Origin: Allomyces macrogynus ATCC 38327
Lineage: Eukaryota; Blastocladiomycota; Blastocladiomycetes; Blastocladiales; Blastocladiaceae
NCBI GenBank assembly: GCA_000151295.1
Contig: GG745346.1
Location: 384,601-448,600, forward strand
Direction: 5' to 3'
Length of the DNA stretch: 64,000 nucleotides
In this document: positions 24,359 to 35,200 of the stretch, piece after piece
Layout: each line of letters starts with the position of its first letter
Numbering within the stretch: position 1 is the stretch's first letter
Program-made: the position numbers and the translations under genes
Notes under the pieces: generated by a model
What the model saw: only the letters and a program-made list of their open reading frames with translations
Databases searched by the model: none
Told to the model about the DNA's origin: nothing

Positions 24359-25186
24359 GACGTGTGGAGAGGTCGAGCGAGAACAGGTACGAGCAATGGG
24401 CTTTACTCGGTTCGATATTGCAGCATGGTTTCCAAAAAACGACTACAGAGCAGGAGCGATCGCTGATCAGTCCACGTTGTCCTGCTCCTGTTCACATTGC
24501 TTGACAGTCCATAATTTGCGCTCCGTTTGGGCCAGACGCAAGTGAATGATTGTATCATGTTCGCCGGCCACGTCCAATGGGCGCCACCACAAACACACAC
24601 ACCTGCAGCACAGCGTCAAGTTGGTCGCAGTGTGATGCAACGGCCAAGCAGAACGTGCCGACAGGCAACACGACAGGTTGGAGGATGGACGTCGTGCAAA
24701 CGGCGGGAAACGAACGAAGTCGGGTGGAAAGCGTCGTGCGGTCGCGACACAAGCGCAACACGGCAAACAGCTCGACAGATTGCACGACTTGGTGCAATCC
24801 ACGCACGCAAGCTCGGAAAACAGTGTCGTTGAAGTTGGTCAAGGACTTGCAGGCTCTTTCGGCGAAATCGTTGGTCGCGGTCGATGTTGGGCAGTCGTCG
24901 TCTCTGCCGACACGACGTTCTGGCCAAAGCAGACGAGCACGTGACTTGAATCAAGTACCGCAAATTATTGCGACCCTGATTCGTCCCCATTCCCATTGGC
25001 CTCACGACCTACGCATCAAAAGAGCTCTTTTTTACGCGCCGGGACGTCGTCACGCTGCTCTCGACCTGCTCGTGCGACGATTCTGCGTCGTGGTCGGCCC
25101 TGAACCACCAAGGAGCCTTTGATCATGGTGGTATCCTTGCGGCACGAGCAGCTTGTTGTCAATTGGAAAGCTGACCATGGATTGTC
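24359..25186. other. Unassigned region between REX1 and the coiled-coil gene
   Basis: About 830 bases. On the minus strand, a frame from about 24842 down to an ACG-GAG acceptor-like site near 24526, ending RKLWTVKQCEQEQDN, could be a small two-exon gene. I could not identify a start codon or a family. REX1's promoter must also lie here. Confidence 0.35.
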
Positions 25187-26256
25187 TTGTTTGCGCTAGG
25201 GAAACGACATCAGCAAGCCGGGCGCGTTGCCACCGGCTGGCGGTCTCCACAAGTGGTCACGGTCGTTGCAGGCCCATCTTCCTCAACTTCACGGACTGAC
25301 GCTGCGGGCCGACCACCGCATCCCAAGCCCTATTCTTCTCCACCTGGCCGTTTGACCAGCACGACCACGCCCACACCATCCGAGGTCGCGGCTGCCGCTC
25401 GTGCCGCACCACCTACCGCTCGCGCGACCGACCCGTCCTGGTTCCGTGATCTGTGCGACCTTCCACCTGTCCTTCCGATCGACGCCGCAGTCGCGCGCCC
25501 AACGACACCCTCGTCCGAACCGCTCGTCGACGATACGTCTACGTCGACGGGCGATCCTGCCGCTGCGCCGCCCGAGGGCGGCGCATGGGTTGCTCTCTTT
25601 GCTGGTCGTCCAGTGCCACCACCGCAGGGATCGCGCACATCAACGCCGCGCGTATCGCCGTCCGGTTCGCTCGGGTCCGTGGCCACGGCCGCCAACGCGT
25701 CGCCACCGATGCCTGGCGCGAAAAGTAAACGGCGATCGGGACCTGTGATTAATTCGACGCCGCTGGCTGCGCTAGCGACGGGGTGGGAAGGGTACGCGGC
25801 GGCACAAGCAACCGCCTTGTCCAAGCGGCAGGTACATTGGCGCGCAGCTCGATTTGTGCATGGCGATGAAGCAAACTGGCCCTCTGACCGCTGCTCTTAC
25901 TGTTGCGTAGACCAATCTCATCACCAAGATCATCGAGGCGCACGAGCTCGTCGAATCGGTCACCGACTCATGCATGGAGCGCGCCAAGCTCGCTCATCGC
26001 TTGGAAAGTGGGCTGGACCAAGGCATGGTCAGTTTTCTCGGTAGCGATTCCACGAAACCACCACTGACGCAACTTCGCGAGTGCAGTTAACGGTCTCCAA
26101 ACGAACGTGCTCGACCTGGAAGCCCAGTTCACCCGCCTTCTCGACTTGACGGCAGAGCTCTTGGGCGAGGGCGAGGTCGAGTATTTGCGGCGCGACGACG
26201 ACCATCTTCGCCACGACCCGGCAAGAACGGCTCATGCAGGGAAGGGTACGGCCTGA
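25187..26256 (+). CDS. Hypothetical protein, Ser/Pro-rich N-terminus and coiled-coil C-terminus
   Basis: Probable exons are 25187(or upstream)-25831, 25911-26040 and 26087-26256 (donors GTACAT and GTAGCG). No ATG lies in frame near 25187, so the true start is probably in an upstream exon. The first part is low-complexity (TPTPSEVAAAARAAPPTARATD), followed by TGWEGYAAAQATALSKRQ. Exons 2 and 3 join into a heptad-like helix (TNLITKIIEAHELVESV, AHRLESGLDQGMVSFLVNG, LQTNVLDLEAQFTRLLDLTA) and end EVEYLRRDDDHLR...AGKGTA. The last intron would be only 46 nt, so that boundary is uncertain. Size and helix pattern recall small subunits of trafficking complexes (BLOC/BORC-like), but I see no diagnostic motif and assign no function. 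Confidence 0.5.
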
Positions 26257-26609
26257 CGGTATGGGTTGTGGTCGGGAAATATCCAAATTCACCTGTAAAC
26301 TTGTCAGAACCGTGCTGTGAGAGACGAGAGACGCGTTCATCATGGAAACGGCTCGAAGTCGCGATGATCACAATCATGAACCACTGCCGTCGTCTCGAAT
26401 ATCGTTCATTCCCGACATCAATTACAAACTCAAGCCCTCCAACAACTTGGTGCATTGAACGACCGAGTATTTCTTAACCCAGACTGCGCGAGTGGCCGTG
26501 CCGACGCACTGACAGTCATGATTACCTCTTCCACACTGCGCGACTCTGTCGCGAGTCGGCGCTCGGCTTCTCTGTCGCCGTGGGCCGATCCAACAAGTGC
26601 ACATGCCAA

Positions 26610-27890
26610 GTGCAGTTCCAAGCTCGAGGAGCTCCCGTATGCTGCCCTCGTGGCCTTGTGCACCGTGTCCGCCCATTTGATTCGAATATTCTGGACGAAA
26701 TCTACGCTCTCGCACGCAACCAGCCTGGCATCGGTCGCCTGCTCGTGATTTCGTGAAAAGAGGGTGTCCCGCCCTTGTCACGTCTCGTGTCGATGAAATT
26801 TTACCTGCCTCTGCCGCTGCGCAACGAGCGTCGTGTTTCAGTTAAGAATACTGCTGTGGCATCGCCATTTTGTTCCATGGTCTCGATTCCAAGTGACCAA
26901 GTTTGCGCGCTGTCTGGGACCACAACAACGCCCCGCCCACTGCTCCCAATGAAATTGCACTCGCTCGCTCTCCTGTCTAACCTGCCTTCGACTGGTCAAC
27001 CAGTGAGGAATGCCTGGTACTGCTCGCTTCCCAACGCACTCGTTTCGTTGCACATTACGGCTGCGCTGCTCAAATCAGGTCATGACAAGTACTCTGATCT
27101 GTTCGGTGACATGATTACTCGCTCACTTCCGTGTTCTCTTCGTCGTTTGCGTCTATGCTTGGCCCAGATGTTGAATGATCATGGCCTCACGAAGACTTTG
27201 ACTGCCCTTCCATCTGATTTGGATCACCTTGAACTACCACTGGGTATTGAAACCAAGCTTCCACTTGATTTCGGCCGTAAAAGTGCACCAGCCTTGTTTA
27301 GACAAGTGTCGTGGCTGCGGAAACTCGGGATCCTCAAGCTTGGTGACTTGCATGTTGTTCAGTTGCGCCCACTGCACAAAGTGCTGCTCGCATGACAAGG
27401 CTTCTGGCAGGCAAAGCTGCTTTGAGAGCTCTCAATTTCGTTCCTTGCTCCTCAATCATTCACAGTTTCGCTTTTGGCACTCTTTTGCCGTCAAATGTGA
27501 CCATTCGTTCCATTGCGTGCGTGCACTTGGCCGTTGAAATAAGTCAAGTTGCGCGTGTATCCCATCTGTGCGATGCAGGCGTTTTCCTCTTCATGAACAA
27601 AGCGTCAAGTTGTGATGCCTTGAAAGGTGCGGTGGGTGATATCTGCTGGTCGTGAGCGCGCTGTTCAGTGAGGTGATGAGAAAGGAGAATTTAGCCGGGA
27701 TCTCTCTCAAGTCAGATGAGAGCTGGAACCACGTCACTGCGCCAATCGGCTCGTTGGCAACATTGGCGACGGCACGCCTCGCTCGCAGCACTGAACGCTT
27801 CCTCTCCTCCAGAAATCTGAAAGTGATCCTCGCTCTGGAGTGGCCGAAAAGCAGCACGCTTGCGCGCTTCTCCAATCTCGTCGAAGTCTC
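26610..27890 (+). pseudogene. F-box-like/LRR family pseudogene E
   Basis: A weak F-box-like start (LEELPYAALVALC, about 26618) is followed by frame changes. A 206-codon block (26775-27395) has LRR-type text (LHSLALLSNLPSTG, LVSLHITAALL, LRRLRLCLAQMLNDHGLTKTLTALPSDLDHLEL). Further blocks in other frames (LPSNVTIRSIACVHLAVE, 27480-27540; SLATLATARLARSTERFLSSRNLKVIL, 27730-27830) complete the C-terminal part. Stops and frameshifts separate them. The last block is in frame with, and runs directly into, intact gene F. Confidence 0.6.
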
Positions 27891-27894
27891 CGAA

Positions 27895-29700
27895 ATGCGG
27901 TCGCTCTCCACCTTGGACCTTTCCACCGCCGTTGTCAACCCTGAACCTGCACCGCGCGTCTTTGCGCCCATCGAGTTACTTCCCGACGTAGTAAAAACTT
28001 GTGTCGCCAAGAAAGTGTTTGACCAAGAGCACGGCGAGCGGACGCTCGTGGCTCTTGCGCGCTCATCGCCCTGTTGGTATGCACCGGCCCTTATTGTGGC
28101 GATTCGGCACGCCCACGTGTCCTACAGCGTCCACACGCACAGACTTGTTCCGGGCGCCAACAATGTCATTCTAGAGAGTGACGACAGTGACTGTGTTGGC
28201 CGCGTTGTTGTGACCTCGTCCGATGACCCGCCGCGTGCATTGCTGGTTCTTGATGGTTGCCCATGTTCCGAAAGTATCGACGTTGCTCTTGAGCTCTCGG
28301 CCAATGTGGATGGGGATCTCAAGAATGAGTTGGAAGACGCATTTCTGATCACATCATCCATACCTGTGCCATTCACGGCGTTGCAGGGTCATTTCGACAT
28401 TACTTGGGCCTTGAAAGTGACCCAATTGCCTCAGCATCTCACGTCAATCACAATCGAGTATTTTGCCGACGACATTGATCGTTGGTGCTGGTACCTTGCC
28501 CGAATGCCAGCGTCGCTCCATGCTCTTGAAGTCTACATGCCTGATGGCGGCAACTTCCAGCTAGCTACTTCGCTCGTCAAGTTGACTCGCCTTCGTTACC
28601 TTGTCTTGTCGGAGCGAGAGCGGAATGCATGCAGAGACTGGCGCTCCCTCTTGGCAGCCGTGCCTCGAACTGTTCGGTCGCTGCAGCTTTTACCACTAAC
28701 GGCCCAGCCTACGCCAGCCCTGGTTGATCGGCCTCAATTGCTGACATCTCAGTCACCATTTGTTGAGTTGCCAGGACTTGCCAGTCTCGACTATCGTTTA
28801 GAAAGCAACTCACGAACCAATTATAGGTCGATTGCATCCCTCCTGGCACCCAACTTGAAGCGACTCGCTCTCATGCTTGAATACGACGCTGTCTGGGACC
28901 AACAGAATACGACCGATGTCGCGCAGCTCCTGTCTAAGTTCCCGTCGCTCCTCCAGTTGACGATGGGAAGTCGGGCGCCCAAAGGAAAGGTATACGGTTT
29001 CTTTGCAAACAAGGTGACTCGGAAGGCGATTCGACCCTTGATGCAAGCGACCCCAGCTTCTTTGACATCGCTCACTATTCGCCTTGCTGGTGACGGCGAC
29101 ATGACGACAGTGGCCATTACTTCGGATCTTGCAATGCCAGGCAAAATCGAAAGGCTCCACCTGTCGCCGATTGCGAGCCAGGAGGATGCTATTGCCATTG
29201 CCAAACGCATCCCGTCCACGATTCAATCGCTGGAACTGTATTGTCACCTCACGACGGCGGCCATCGAGGAGCTCACCAAGACACCACACCCGCATCTGAC
29301 ATCGCTCAAGCTGATTGGTGTTCAGCACGGTCGGACTGGCGACCTGATTGCTGCCCTTGGTTGCCTTGTGCCGACTTTGAAAGCGTTATCCATCAAGTTT
29401 AACGATTGCATTGAGATTGACGGATTGGCGTGGGGTTGCATGTTGCAACGGGCTCTGAACCTGCGCGAATTACAGGTCAACCGTTTCATGGTCAATGGAC
29501 ATGGGCTGGCCGCTTTTCTCAACTCGCTCCCAGGGCGCCCGCTGCGATCCCTTCATCTCGGAGTTACGGGCTCTCGTCCAGACGAAATCAAGGCTTGCCT
29601 GAAGGCTCGCCGCAAAGATTGGGCGGATTTACAGTTTGCTGTAGTCGGAAATGTCAACCTTCGCGACGTGCTTGAGGAGATGCAGGTCGCGGAACAGTAG
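27895..29700 (+). CDS. F-box-like, leucine-rich repeat protein (intact family member F)
   Basis: From ATG 27895 the frame encodes 601 residues. The frame is open upstream to 27652, but that part looks like the tail of pseudogene E, and starting at 27895 places the F-box-like motif as in its relatives. That motif is APIELLPDVVKTCVAKKV...LVALARSSPCWYAPALIVAI (residues ~24-70). The remainder is Leu-rich with LRR-like units (LPQHLTSITIEYF, PASLHALEVYMPD, LTRLRYLVLSE, PRTVRSLQLLP, LPGLASLDYRLES, APNLKRLALMLEY, PSTIQSLELYCHL, HLTSLKLIGV, LRSLHLGVTG). It is less similar to members B and L than they are to their own pseudogenes, so it represents a third subtype. The function is unknown; a role as SCF adaptor is possible. 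Confidence 0.72.
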   Translation: MRSLSTLDLSTAVVNPEPAPRVFAPIELLPDVVKTCVAKKVFDQEHGERTLVALARSSPCWYAPALIVAIRHAHVSYSVHTHRLVPGANNVILESDDSDCVGRVVVTSSDDPPRALLVLDGCPCSESIDVALELSANVDGDLKNELEDAFLITSSIPVPFTALQGHFDITWALKVTQLPQHLTSITIEYFADDIDRWCWYLARMPASLHALEVYMPDGGNFQLATSLVKLTRLRYLVLSERERNACRDWRSLLAAVPRTVRSLQLLPLTAQPTPALVDRPQLLTSQSPFVELPGLASLDYRLESNSRTNYRSIASLLAPNLKRLALMLEYDAVWDQQNTTDVAQLLSKFPSLLQLTMGSRAPKGKVYGFFANKVTRKAIRPLMQATPASLTSLTIRLAGDGDMTTVAITSDLAMPGKIERLHLSPIASQEDAIAIAKRIPSTIQSLELYCHLTTAAIEELTKTPHPHLTSLKLIGVQHGRTGDLIAALGCLVPTLKALSIKFNDCIEIDGLAWGCMLQRALNLRELQVNRFMVNGHGLAAFLNSLPGRPLRSLHLGVTGSRPDEIKACLKARRKDWADLQFAVVGNVNLRDVLEEMQVAEQ

Positions 29701-30002
29701 GTCGGAAAACCGGCTCTCGATTTGCTCCGTCGTCAGCAATTTGTCATGTTCGGTGCTCTCCACCCCATGAAATAGATGCAAGTGGCTATTTGTCATATCT
29801 TCGCGAGCAGCTCCATGGGCCTTTTGGTAACAATAGTACACCACAAATCCTCCTTGTGCTGATGCAATCATTAGCAGCGTGAGCTCGAGGTTCTTCACCG
29901 CCCGAAGCCGAGAAAAAGGCACACCCCGACAAAGAGAGTCATTATCACACGTAAGCGACGCGTTGAAGTCTTCCAAGTCAGTTCAACGAGGAGCAGCTCT
30001 GC

Positions 30003-30500
30003 GAGCTGGACGTGTACATGCCCGATCAGCTCGCCCTGGCCCTGGCCAAGTTGACCCACCTTCATTCTCTCGCGTTTTTCAATCGTGTTCCAGGTGCATG
30101 CAACAACTGGAGAACGCTCTTGGCAGCCGTGCTTCGCGCAGTCCGCTCCTTGAAGCTGAGGCCGCATTTGCGACCACCGGCATACGGGGCCAAACTGCAG
30201 ACATTTCAAGGACCTTGTAATGTGCTACCGGAACTCGTGGAGCTCGACTACCAGCTGGAAAGCCACCCACGATCTGGCCAGAGGACGATTGCTCCCCTTT
30301 TGGCACCCAAATTGGAGCTCCTCGTTTTTGCGCTCGAGTACTAGGCAGTCTGGAACCAACAAAACGCAAACGATACTGCTCGGCTTTTGTCCAAGTTCTC
30401 AGTGCTCCGCGAATTCGATCTCCGTTAGGCCGAGCCAGATGACGATGATTGCTGCTTCCCTTCCAACTTCAGCCGACAGTCGCCAAAGCGCCGCAGTTTC
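30003..30500 (+). pseudogene. Fragment of a gene F-like LRR copy (G)
   Basis: The fragment aligns with residues in the middle of gene F: LDVYMPDQLALALAKLTHLHSLAF, CNNWRTLLAAVLRAVRSLKL, LPELVELDYQLES, LLAPKLELLVFALEY, then an in-frame TAG, then AVWNQQNANDTARLLSKFSVLREFDL and another stop. It lacks both ends and is a relic of tandem duplication. Confidence 0.8.
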
Positions 30501-30703
30501 ATAGCGCGAGGAAGCTTCATAAAGCGAGCAGAACGGGGGCAACCGACTGATGAAACCGTGACAATGGCGCGTCACGAAATGAGACTCCTTGAGCTCACAC
30601 TCTTGGTGCGGTGACTCGATCAGCGCTTGGAAAGACAAGAAATGGTCGGCTCGGTTCCGCCATCGCTCTGCTCTCGCTCTCCGCAACGCTCACTGCCGCG
30701 ACG

Positions 30704-32200
30704 ATGACCGCCGTCACCTCGCCGAACTCCATCACCGCCAGTCTCTCCCCGCTGCAACTTGCCGCACAATGGCCGGCACCGCCCTCCAGCAACGCTCCAC
30801 CCACAATGACCCCGGGCACCGCAACATCCGACATGACCGCGTCGGCTGAGGCGGCGCGAATGAACCTGACCAAGCTCAAACGGCTGCTTGAATTCTACTT
30901 TTCCGCCGACGAGATCCGATCGCTCTACGCACGCGTCGCCGACACGATGCCCACGGCGCGCGCGCTGCGCGATTTGATGGACAGTGGGTGGATCCCGCTC
31001 GAGTTTCTCGCGCGGTACAAACGCATCAAGAAGATGATCCAGGCCGACAATGTCGAGGCCGTCGTGATCGCGGCGGCACGCGCGTCCGACCAGTTACGGG
31101 TTCGCGAGGATGGCAGGGCCGTGCGGCCGGTTTCGCTCATCAGGGTGCCGAATCTGAGCGCTTTTTTCAGATTGAACGAGCTTGTCGTGGTGCGTGTCGG
31201 CAAAGAGTCGGACCCGCTGACAGTGGAGAGTCAACTTGACACCAATCTGAGACTGATGGCATCTGTTTCGGACCCACAGTCGGCGCTTCCACCCAACGTC
31301 GAGCCGAGCGAGATTGCCGCGTACTTTTCCAAGTACGGCCACGTCCAGTCGGTCACGGCCACGACTCTCGACGGCACTGCGCCCGCCGCCGAAGGTCCTG
31401 ATCCCTGGCTGGGCCAGTTCCTGATCCTGTTCGAGTCGGTCACTGGAGCGACGCTTGCGGCGTCGCAAGCACACGTCTACCAGGGCCATCCCCTGACGCT
31501 GAGCTACCCACGGCACGGCTCCATTTTTTCGACCTTGCCGTCGGACAACTGCTGACTTGTTCTCGATCTTTGCAGACGGTTCCACCGCGAACGCCAACGC
31601 GCAAAGTTGGCTGCACCCGCCGCCGACCTGCCCTCTGCTGCTGCCTCAAGCTCCACCGCTCCTGCCACCAACGACGCACCGGTACGTCGGCGAAAACGGC
31701 GCGCGACCGAACCTGCCGATATGGCACCACCTGCTGCGAAACGCGCGGCGCGCGCCGCCACTCCACCCGCCTCGAAACAGGACCGCCGCGACGCGCTCGA
31801 GCTCATGCATCTCGGCGCAACCGCTCCAACGTCCGCTGCCCTTCAAGCCGAGCTCACGCCGTATTTCGGCCCGATTCTCCGGCTCGATACGGGCGCGACT
31901 ATGGCAATGGTCATTTTCCAGGACCGCGTCACGCCCGAGGTGCTGGCGGGGCTTGGATTGGCGCGCAACGGGCCCGTGGTGCGGATGCAGATTGGCGGGA
32001 CGGACGTGACGGTGCGGCACGTGGTCGTGTCGAAGCGGCGCAAGCTGACGAAGCGGCAGGGCCGGGCATTGCGGGCCGTGGAGCGCGCGGTTGAGGGGGT
32101 GGCGGCGATGGACGTGGATGAGAACGTGAAGGAGGAGGGGGGTGATGTGGAGGAGGGTGGGTTGGCCGCAGCCTTGGAGCGTGTTCACGTCGAGGAATGA
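30704..32200 (+). CDS. LHP1: La protein (LHP1-like), La motif plus two RRM-like domains
   Basis: Exons are 30704-31512 and 31576-32200, giving 477 residues. The intron appears to use a GC donor (GCACGG...TGCAG, 63 nt), since no GT donor gives a continuous frame. The La motif spans about residues 54-135 (LKRLLEFYFSADEIRSLYAR, GWIPLEFLARYKRIKKM, VEAVVIAAARASDQLRVREDG). RRM1 at about 195-270 has VEPSEIAAYFSKYGHVQSV and GQFLILFESVTGATLAAS. After a basic linker a second RRM-like fold (about 345-410: LTPYFGPILRLDTGATMAMVIF) leads into KRRKLTKRQGRAL, a probable nuclear localisation signal, and an acidic tail. The family binds UUU-OH 3' ends of Pol III transcripts, protecting pre-tRNA and U6 precursors in the nucleus. 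Confidence 0.88.
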
Positions 32201-33280
32201 GCCGCTCAGTTTCTGAGCAGGACGGGATCGGCTGGAGAATTAAACCCGTGTCATCGTTTGTACACACTCGAGACCTTGGTTATGACATCCAGTGTCCACC
32301 CTACAGCGTCCGAGTGCATTTCTGCATCGACCTTGCGCTCCTGACGCTCATGCCCCACTAAAAACAGAGGTCCTCAGCGCACAGCAGCCCATAAGCAAAG
32401 AACGGTCCTGACTCGTCAACGCTCCATGGATGGAAGGGGTCAAACTGGAGAGACGAAATCGTTTGGACGAACATGCATTTTGAGGATTCAAACAGGATGC
32501 ACAGACACAAAAACATCAGGAATCAGATCACATCTTGGCTTAAAACTTCAGGCCATCGATATCTCCGATCAAACAAATCAGTTCCGCAAGACGTCTACTG
32601 AAATCGAAATCCCGCCAACTTAAAGGGAGACGAGGTTTACCTGCGCCCTCGAGACACGCGAGGCCCAACTGATCAGTCCCATTGCCAGATCGTCGTTGGC
32701 ACGACAGTTTACAAGCCTAAGGTGACACAGTAACAAAGGCGTGACCGTTTCCGCTTCTCCAACGTTGCTGCCCGGCAATCGCGAGAGGCCGCGAGCGCGC
32801 CGTGCAGCGCGGTCGACACGACAACGGCACTACCGATCCGCACGACGACCGCAAGAATGAATGCGTGCCAGCACGCGCAACCACCGGCATGAAGGTTGGG
32901 GCGACGGGCGGCGGACAGCCCAAGCAGTGGAGGGCAATGTGCGGGTCGACTCACTGGTCGCACCTCCAAGCGCCACGACGACGGCGTCGGTTGGCGGGCG
33001 CCAATGCGCGTAACCCCTGGAATTTAGTAGAAGACAGCGGCCGCCGACCAGCGCAAGCGGTGCGAGCTGCGGCGGAGCGGACGGAGGGCAACGCGCGACT
33101 GCCAGCACCAGCGCCACCGTCCACGACGGCCAACAACCGCGACTAGCAGCGTGAACGACCGCGACCGATGACGATAGCAGATACATGGCGACCAAGGTCG
33201 AAGCGCGCACGACGCCGGTGCAACCCCGACGCCAGCGGTGGGAGAGAAGAAATGAATCATCGATGGTGCCTGTTCAGCGA
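32201..33280. other. Intergenic region after La gene
   Basis: About 1.1 kb without a supported gene. Frames here overlap one another on both strands and show no family motif. Confidence 0.5.
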
Positions 33281-33340
33281 AACCATCCCGAACCATCCCG
33301 AACCATCCCGAACCAATCCAAACCAATCCAAACCAATCCA
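33281..33340 (+). repeat. Tandem decamer repeat (AACCATCCCG x3, AACCAATCCA x3)
   Basis: Six consecutive 10-bp units in two sequence variants, three of each. It could be a minisatellite or lie near a mobile-element end. It is too short and has no spacers, so it is not a CRISPR array. Confidence 0.9.
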
Positions 33341-33499
33341 CAATGAACACCGTCAGACTCAACACGACAAAAATGACTATGTACAACACGCACGGTCCTA
33401 CCCCTTGTCAGTGGCCGCGCATTGCCAGCTGCTGCCTCACAGTATGCACGGCCGTCATCTGTCTGCGCTCCTGAGCGCCCTCGAACACAAGGTGCAGAG

Positions 33500-35200
33500 C
33501 GCGGCAGTGAGTCACCTGGAGCTGTGGCTATTCGTCCCCATCGTCCTCGTCCACCGCCATGCTGCCCGCAACACCTTGGGGACCGCCTTCGCCTCGTGCA
33601 GCCTCTTCAAACACGCGGTCCCACTCAAACGCGTGGCCAGGCGAGTCCTTGGGCACCAGTGCTTGGGGTCCTGGTCCATACAGCCCTGCTCTAGCCATTT
33701 GATTGCTACCTGCCGCTCCTGCTCTAAAGTCGAGGCAGCCAATCCTCCTGGGCCAAGAAACTGTGCACCCAGTCCACAAGCCACAATATGTTGGCCAAGG
33801 CCTGGTTGTCACGGTTCTCAAGACTCATTGCCAACGTCTCGGGCAGCATGTCGGCCATCCTGCTGTCAGATTGCAGATCCTGGCAGTTGAGAGCACGGAG
33901 CGCGTCCTGCTGCGCCTAAGTGAGAAACCGGCCTTGAGCCAGCGGTTGTGGATCATGACTGGCAACTGGTGGTCAAGTGCATCAACAAGCAGCATGACGA
34001 TGTCAATGAGTAAGAGCGGCTTGGTGTTGTACAGTTCACACAGTCAATGCTGTCCTTGTCAGTCTTGCCATCATTGCATGGCTGCCCAATCAGCTTGATG
34101 AACTGGTTCATGGCGCGATACATTGCTTGAGTGACTGAATCACGCCTTGGTCAGCAGGTTGCACTTGTGAGGTGACCTTGGGAGCAGGAACTCGACACGA
34201 GCACACTTGAGGTTCATGGAGTGGTAGGCCGCTGCATTGAGCATGTGCACCTTGTTGATGAGCAAGAGACTCAGGTGCAACAGCCACTCCTCAAAGAGGC
34301 CCAAATTCATCCACGCTGCCTTGCCATTTGCTGTGGTCTTTGGTGAGCTGGTTAAACGTCCTTCCAGTGCTGCCACACATCAGGATTCCTGCGCACAACC
34401 TCCAGGGCCTTTGACTTGTCAATCACCATGAGGCTCTTGTATGTGGCCATCACATTGATGGCGATGAGGAAGGTGATGCAGTCCTTGTGCAACTCGTGGC
34501 CATTGAGAAGCGCAAACGCATAGGTGTGTGTGGGAGCATGCACTGGAACAGTGCACCCCTTGTCTCCATTGTAGATGTGCTCCAACCTGAGCGGTACAAC
34601 AAGCAGGTTCGCATCAGCATGGGCAGCATTGAGCATCTTCAGCGTCACTTTCCCGCCCTCGCCCACAGTCAAAAGAAAGGGTCAAAACGGTGAGATACGT
34701 GAGCTCAGGCTTGGGACGAAAAGCAAAGAAATAGAGAGAAACACACCATGCTTCACATACGACTGAGGCCTGTGCTGGTAGACGTACTTGTCAACCCACC
34801 CATTTGGCGCCATGAACCCCTCAATGCTGGCCACCTCAGCCAACTCGCTGCCCTTCCTCCTGGTGGTCATGCTGGTAATGGGAATGCTGTGCACAATGAG
34901 CTCACGAATCCAGTACAGGAGGGCCCACTTGAAATGGCGCCTGAGTTTTGGCTCCACAATGCGCATGGTCTCCTCAGGGCAGGTCAAGACAGCATAGGCG
35001 GCCAATGTGTCAGTACAGTCCCAGCATGACCATGCACAAACGTCACCCAAGGCCTGAACCTGTAGTCATCCCCACCACCATGTCCATGGCCATGCCCACC
35101 ACCATGGTTCCAGTTCCAGCTGCAGTCTGCGTCCTGGTTCTCAGCCTGCGCCTCATAATTGAAATTCTATGTGATTGTGGGGAACGACAAGTCCAGGTGC
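33500..35200 (-). mobile_element. Decayed pogo/CENP-B-type DDE transposase relic
   Basis: Read on the minus strand, blocks of a DDE_1 superfamily transposase appear in order. A CENP-B/Tc5-type DNA-binding helix region comes first (LLYWIRELIVHSIPI...IEGFMAPNGWVDKYVYQHRP, 34760-34940). The catalytic core follows: RLEHIYNGDKGCTV (first Asp), then KDCITFLIAINVMATYKSLMV and IDKSKA, WMNLGLFEEWLLHLSLLL, a second-acid region changed to HMLNAAAYHS (Asp to Asn), and, in another frame, SQVQPADQGVIQSLK (third Asp). The C-terminal PLLLIDIVMLLVDALDH...HNRWLKAGF also matches the family. At least two frameshifts and stops, plus the lost second Asp, show it is dead. Terminal inverted repeats were not located, so the element boundaries are approximate. 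Confidence 0.75.

Noticed and set aside
33281..33340. CRISPR-like array
   Set aside because: The units are directly adjacent 10-mers without spacers, and the DNA is eukaryotic.
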